DNA of 64,000 bases from Eudorina sp. 2006-703-Eu-15 (taxonomy: Eukaryota; Chlorophyta; Chlorophyceae; Chlamydomonadales; Volvocaceae). Positions within the stretch are counted from its first letter, which is position 1, and every line of letters begins with the position of its first letter. The translations under genes were made by a program, and so were the position numbers. The DNA lies in the NCBI GenBank assembly GCA_003117195.1, contig BDSI01000008.1, positions 186,001 through 250,000 of the forward strand. Direction: 5' to 3'. Below, one piece after another: positions 58,378 to 64,000 of this stretch. The notes beneath the pieces are model-generated. The model was not told where the DNA came from. It made no database searches and saw only the letters and a program-made list of their open reading frames with translations.

Positions 58378-60884
58378 GGTCGCGGCGGCGCTTTCGACCC
58401 TGGATCACCTCGCATCCTTTATTTGGTCAAGTCAACCCCGTAACGTTCTGCTGCGACGGCTCAAATCAGTTCGACGAAACGCGCTGTTGGCTTGACTTGT
58501 GCCCGCGGCAGCGAACCACCGAGGCGGTGTTCGGTCCGTGATGGATGGGTGCCGGGGTGAGCAAGCCGTGGTGGCGGCGCGGTGTCAAGAGCAAGTCCGT
58601 TGTGCGGAGACAGCAGTTGGGGTTGGTTGGACGTTACGGTGACGGTCGGGTTTCGGGACGTTGATCTGCAAACATACGGAAGCGGGAGCCTAGATGCGGC
58701 GGGTCTGACGCGAGGATGCTGCGACTGACACGCCTAGCCCACGCTGCGCATTACCACGTCCAATATCATGTCGTTTCATCACACCATATCGTGCGGTCAA
58801 GAAACCAAAAGCATCATCATGCTCTGCATGCCCACCTAAGCATCCTTGGCTCGAATTCGCCCTCGAGGATTGCGAAGTACATCGCCAGATTCGTCATCGC
58901 AAGGTCGGGGGCTGCCGTGGTGCTCGCGTACTGGTTCCTAAATTTGCATGCGTATGGTTCGACCCGTGGATCGTCTCTCCGGCGGTCTGACCGGATTCGG
59001 TTTCCCTTCTCTCGGATGCATGTGACCAACTGCCGTCAAGGTGGTATCGACTCCTCCGGGGCTCAGTCGAGGAGTTTAATCTGAAGGATGCATGGGTCAG
59101 GCGCCCGAAATCCAGGCATGCCTGGATTTCGTTGTGTGGTCGGGCAAAGACACGAAGGCGATGGTGTGCGTTGTGTTGCTTGCTTCGTTGCGCTCGCACG
59201 GCGGGAGTCCGCCTCCGTGCAAACGTCCTCTAGGTGCCCCGGAGTGAGGGGCGGATATAAAGCAGCGTGACGAGCCAAAGAGGGGCAGGCAAACGCAGGC
59301 TTGCTCGCTCTCCGAAAGCGCTTCGAATCCACCGTTTGGCTTTGGGAAACACACCCGTCGGGTTTCTCATTAAACACTCGTCGTTTCCTGTCGTGTCGGT
59401 GACGCGCCTACCAGAGTGTGCGTGTGCGGCTGGGTGCGTCATAAGCCCCGCAACCCCTCGCTGTTGGTTCGTTCTCTCAGGGTTTCGCATGCGCGTTTGT
59501 GTACTTAACGCACCAGATATCTTCTGTCATACGTGAATTTCCATAAGCGGGCCAGCCCGCAATCCGGCGTGTGGGGTTCACGCACGCTTTCCCTGCCGGA
59601 TTGTTGAGACGATGCTGTGCGTGATCAGTCGGAGGAGATTTTAGACCGCGCGTTCGCACCGTTCTATGCCGTGCATTTACTTTCGGGACTGTGCCATCCC
59701 GCCATTGCCGCGCGCGCATTTGGGTTGAAATGAAGCGCCTGCTGCTTATTACTTGTTGCATATATACTATGTTGTGTTTGCCACTGCGACTGCGAGCAGA
59801 AGTCATTCTGATGAGGGTGGCGATGGCGTTCGTGGCGATCGATGGTGATGGCTGCAGAAGTGGTCGGGGGATCGCCATGTAGTAAGGCTCATTCGGGCGT
59901 AGTCCGGGCATCGATCACGATAAAGGTTCAGGGCGAAAGGCAGGAGGCTGCCCCGCAGTTGCTCCCTGATGCTCCTGGCAATGCAGAGGTCGGTCGTGAA
60001 GAAGGCATCCGGGTTTTTGACGGAGCTCACTAGCTATGGGATCAGATGTTACCTTGTGTTTGGTCTGTCGACATGCGTGTTGCAACCCTAGGGACGAGAC
60101 GGATCGGGTGCGCGCTGGCGCGGCTGCCAGGGCTGAAAGCCGTTGTCAAGAACGGCCGGGACGTGATATTGTTGCGTTTGGATGATATTGTATGTCAGGG
60201 GTGCGTATTCTGTCAGCGTGGCTGCGATTCTGCACACACTTATTGGAAGACAGGAGAATGTGTGCAGGAACGATCGATGAGGTTTCAGCGGTGAAGCTAG
60301 TTAAAAATTGCAAAAAACACGCCGTCATCTTATTGGACCTGTGTGGGCCATGCGGGTCCACCGCGTGTAGGCGTTACGACACGGTTAGGGTTTATGATGC
60401 ATGCTCACGATGAAGAAAGAGAGACTTCCAAGTTTAACTTGAGATGCCGAGCACACTATGCCAGTTGCAAAGGTAGAGAAATGGTCTGATGGTCCAAGCA
60501 TTGTCAAATATAACTTGCATTGTACGACCGCATCTGACGTCCACCAACAGATTTTGTTCTTTATTATACGTAGACCCTCTTGGAAAGGTTTATGCCATAA
60601 ACGTTACATCGGTAGTATCAACTTCTGGTATTATGTAACTGTGTACTTTGCAGAGGAACGTATTTACATAGACTGTATCCATCAGCTGGTTTGTGATAAC
60701 ATACTCACCATTTGTGGAAAGTGCTCCTAATCAGATATACATCATTGCTTCGCTTTTTGTTATCAAGCTTGTAGAGGGTTTGGCCGCGAACCGTTGCTGA
60801 CCCGGCAACTCTCTTCCGGTTCGCTACACAAATGTCTCTCTAATAAAATTGTCGTCTGCTCTTCTGACGAAGCTGCTCTTGCGA
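58378..60884. other. intergenic, no gene supported
   Basis: Contains the 3' flank of transporter B, a 26-bp perfect palindrome at 59106-59131 and an AT-rich last 500 bp before the next gene. A frame at 60458-60730 is AT-rich and lacks any recognisable feature. Confidence 0.45.
59106..59131. other. 26-bp perfect palindrome
   Basis: Thirteen bases, CGAAATCCAGGCA, followed at once by their exact reverse complement, centred on GCATGC. No loop. Confidence 0.9.
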
Positions 60885-63159
60885 ATGTCCAGCTCCAACG
60901 CTAGGAAGAATCCATACCTTCAATGGTACTATCAGCACAAGACGTTGGTGTGGGGCGCAGCAGCTACTGCTGTTACCCTTTATGCGACGTACAAGGTCAC
61001 GGCCAGCGCCAGCGCTTCAAGCCGTGAAAACGATGGCGTTGAAGAGCGGCCCAGGCGGCAGGAAAGCCAGTTCCAGCGTCTTCGGAAGACACTGAAGAAT
61101 TACTCACAGGCCGCATCGACATGTGCCGACATTGCAGCGCTAGTCTCGGAGGACCTGCAGACATTCCTCACCTCCGATTCGTCAGAGCTGCCGCAGAGCC
61201 TGCGCCAACTCAACAAGCTGTTGCAGGCTCCAGAGCTGCAGGAGACAGTTTCCACGGTTACCGCCTCCGTTGTGCGTGGCGTGTCGAAGGCGACCGGGGT
61301 CACCTCCGCTCCAGACGCCCGGCCTCTGGTGGACACGATAATCGAGGCCGTGCTGTCTGAGCGTGGTCGCGGCCTCGTCGGCATGGCCGTGGGCGTTGCG
61401 ATGCGCAATTCCACGACGGCCGTCTGCGAGTTTATTGAACGGCGAATGGAGGCAGCAGCATCGAGCTCCAGCGGCGGCGGTGTCCCCAACTTAAGCATCA
61501 AGGACATCCTCGACCTCCTTGCCAGCGACCAAGGTGAAAAGGTGCTGACCATGCTATTGACGCAGAGTATCCGGACGGCGGTCACCTCGTATGTGGACGC
61601 GACTGCGGGGTACAATCTGTACAACGACATGCTGGCCAGCCTTGTGAAGCAGGAGCATCGTGACGCGCTGACCGATCTCTTGAGCCGCATCTCGGCATCG
61701 TTCTGCCGCGAGGCCGTCCTGTCGTACCGGCGCGGCATGGCCACGGGGACAGCCCCGGGTTCCTTCAGCGGCGGCAGTGGTGCGTCATCCTCCCATGCTG
61801 CCAACCACAACATGAAGCACGGAGTGGCCGCCAACATGGCCTCGACAAACACCCCCACGGCGCCGGCGGGCACGACCGCGTCATGCACACTGCCGGCCGC
61901 ATGTGTCGCGATGGCATCCAGCTCAGCTTCACAACCGGAGGCATCCGGGGGCAGTGTGGATGCGCGGTCGAGTGTGCTGCCGAATTCCAAGTCCAACGGA
62001 CTGACGCGGGTTTCCCAGGGCTCGCAGCTTTATAAGCAGCAAAGCCTTGGCGTGGGTGGGCTGCTGAGCAGCGCGAGCGGCAACTCTCTGACGATGGCCC
62101 TGGGCCGGAGCTTGACTTCGCAGACGCCACCGGCCTGGCTCCGACAGGTGGGGCTTAACAAGACTAGTTTGGCGTTGGCAGGGCTAGGACTGAAAGTTGC
62201 ATGTCCAGGACCCAAGTGAACACGCCGGACAGCTGATCATGACGACCCAATAACCCGCTAAGCTACAAATAGATCGCGCGCCTTGACCTGGCATTGTGTA
62301 TGGCCCGGGCTTGCGTTGTGCTCAGCAGAACTGTCGTTGGTCATCCATGGTCGGCGGATGATATTTTCATTGTCCTTTGCTTGCACCTTAGTCCAAGCAC
62401 TGCTGCGCATACAATGCTGTCCCAGATTTCTGGGTAAGCACTGCTGCGCATACAATGCTGTCCCAGATTTCTGGGTTTCCTGGGGGCCGTCCGTGGCCGT
62501 GCATGTACCGTGGGCCGCCGATGCGGTTCCCTTCCCATGGACGCTTTCTTTCCTTTCTCCCTGCTTAGCTCTTGACGCTTCATGGCCTGTTGCTTCGTGA
62601 ACTCCATCCAGGTGGTTGAGCTCATAAAGGAGCGTGAGGTCCGCAGCCTGGCCGTGGATGTCGTCAAGCACGCTAGCAGGGAGGCGACCAGAGGCGCCGT
62701 GGAGGGACTGCTTCAGGTGCGACTTTAATTTGCAGGAGGAATGGGTTTGTCCCCCACGGCATGAACGGACCCTCTGTTTGCCTTGCATCTCCAGGAACTC
62801 TTTTTGGTTGGGGAGAAGCTTGTCGTAACGTAACATCGCATGCATTCTGCGGCTTTCATCGTTAGGTTGGCGGCGTTTCGCAGGTGGAGGGCGCCACGCA
62901 GGTTGAGAGATGGGAGGGCATTTTCACGGGTTTATAAACTATCGATCACGATCGTGTGCAGGTATCAACTCTGAGCCGCGCCGCTGTGTTTCCGTTCTCA
63001 CAGGGTAAGGGCCTCGGCGCGGACGTCGTGGTTGCATCAGCCCCCAGCGGTGTCCTGGTGCTGCCGCCGAGCATGTACGGCTACAGGCTCTTTGTGGTTG
63101 CGACGCTGGCAGTCAGCCTGTGCGCGTACGCGCTGTCGCCGCGCGTGATGCTTTTGTAG
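60885..63159 (+). CDS. conserved plant-type protein with N- and C-terminal membrane segments, function unknown
   Basis: Three exons: 60885-62147 (donor gacag|gtgggg), 62612-62716 and 62962-63159, all phase 0, 521 residues. First ATG in the frame is 60885 (MSSSNARKNPYLQWYYQHKT). A hydrophobic segment follows (LVWGAAATAVTLYATYKV), then a helical region with ASTCADIAALVSEDLQTFLT, SDSSELPQSLRQLNKLL and IRTAVTSYVDATAGYNLYND. A Ser/Ala-rich low-complexity stretch (about 290-410), the helical exon 2 and a C-terminal membrane segment LFVVATLAVSLCAYAL complete it. The pattern 'DLxxFLxSDSxELPxSLRQLxK' with a terminal TM resembles a family of uncharacterised land-plant proteins I recall; no biochemical role can be named. 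If intron 1 is retained, the frame ends at 62219, giving a form without the C-terminal anchor. An alternative in-frame acceptor (ttctcacag at 63003) could shorten exon 3. Confidence 0.82.
62395..62476. repeat. 41-bp tandem duplication in intron 1 of the last gene
   Basis: Two units starting aagcactgctgcgcatacaa, identical by eye, indicating a recent duplication. Confidence 0.95.
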
Positions 63160-64000
63160 TGCAGCGGAGCGTTGACCCAGATCGGGACAGGAGCGTGCGA
63201 TGGACAGACATGGTAGGCAAGGTCGCTAGCTAGCAGCTAACTGTCAAGGAAGGAATCCGTATGTTTACTGATAGCTTAGGCAGTCGTGGGAAGTCCTTGC
63301 GGATTCTCGTCTTCGAACAGCGGCAGAGGTAGGTGTAAGGATGTGCTGTTCATCCATCGTACGGGCGCGACCCAGATCCCGGCCCTATTGGGAAACACAG
63401 TCAGTGCGAATTCTCAACGGACCGGAGTAGGATGGCCTCCGTGGCGGCTGGGACATGCCTTGCGCGACATGACCCGTCACAGGAATTAATGGGTTGGAGG
63501 ATGGGGGCCGAGCCTTGTCAAGCTTGGTCCCTGGGGAGCTAAATCGATACCCAAAGTTTTGGACAGGTGTGCTTTCCATTTGATCCACAATTTAGACGGA
63601 AGTCGACAATGAATGTATGTGCGTGTGTGTGTGTGTGTAAAAGACAACTGAGCCGTGTGTGTGAGTGAGAAGGTGGCGTTGATTTGATGGACGGATTGGG
63701 GGCAGCGTGCGTGAAGTGCACGGTGTCGTAATGGCATTCCGAGAGGAAACGTTCCTTTTCACTTTGTCATTTGTTCGCGACTTGTGCGGTCAATGGAAGG
63801 GTTGTAGCCGGGCTCACGGCGTTCTGCACGATCACGCAGGAATGGAGCCAAGGTCAGACGCTGAACGGCAGGGTGGCACGGAGTGCCACTGACCGCCTTG
63901 TGCGGGCTCGTGCCCCACTGACGTCGGGGCACGACCTTGGCCTTGAGTGCATAACAGGTGCGCACCACCGCCCTCCTGGTGAAAGTCGTTTTCCTCTTTT
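63160..64000. other. 3' flank and end of window, no further gene seen
   Basis: Contains TGTAA at 63334-63338, the canonical poly(A) signal of volvocine nuclear genes, about 175 bp after the stop of the last gene, a (GT)n run at about 63620-63640, and otherwise featureless sequence to the window end. Confidence 0.5.
63334..63338 (+). terminator. TGTAA polyadenylation signal of the last gene
   Basis: TGTAA occurs in gtaggtgtaagg on the sense strand 175 bp after the TAG stop. TGTAA is the usual algal signal; use at this site is inferred. Confidence 0.5.

Noticed and set aside
60458..60730. 90-codon AT-rich frame
   Set aside because: No similarity, biased composition, and position in the probable promoter of the following gene.

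Overview
This window looks like nuclear DNA from a volvocine green alga (the Chlamydomonas-Gonium-Volvox group). Genes are GC-rich and cut into many short exons by GT-AG introns. There are two cell-wall or matrix-style genes with long proline tracts. Several proteins match green-lineage families (MoT2-type molybdate transporter, U2AF large subunit, plant-type CAT amino-acid transporters). Intergenic DNA is full of micro- and minisatellites. Nothing indicates a bacterium, virus or organelle. All gene models below were assembled by hand from reading frame, splice-site and phase agreement; none is backed by transcripts or database searches.

Layout. 256-1156 (+) is the 3' end of a secreted proline-rich gene, possibly a gametolysin-like matrix protease. 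2852-5384 (-) is an AlkB-family 2OG-Fe(II) oxygenase with a 28-bp minisatellite in an intron; it shares a ~300-bp divergent promoter region with an unrecognised seven-exon gene at 5682-9437 (+). After a gene-poor stretch, 12886-15323 (-) encodes a secreted Kazal domain followed by a very long polyproline tail. 17253-18375 (-) is a small multi-pass membrane protein and 20903-21754 (-) an intronless unknown gene. 23612-29753 (-) is a ten-exon U2AF large-subunit gene with an RS domain, RRM1 and a C-terminal UHM, but no recognisable RRM2. It is divergent from the MoT2/MFSD5 molybdate transporter at 30247-35234 (+).

The right half is dominated by two head-to-tail cationic amino-acid transporter genes, 38450-47079 and 50040-58377, each with 18 exons. 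They share almost all exon lengths and phases but each has one intron the other lacks. Patches of near-identity that run into introns suggest gene conversion. The first copy also carries a 17-nt microexon, a predicted GC-AG intron, a perfect 31-bp intronic hairpin and a short non-autonomous hAT-type element with an 8-bp target duplication. The last gene, 60885-63159 (+), encodes a protein with a membrane segment at each end.

The genes do not form one pathway. The window joins extracellular-matrix genes, RNA splicing and modification genes, and anion and amino-acid uptake. The most unusual items are the Kazal-polyproline protein, the RRM2-less U2AF, the same-frame 199-codon extension after the MoT2 stop, the 215-nt T-free tract, and the intron differences between the transporter twins.
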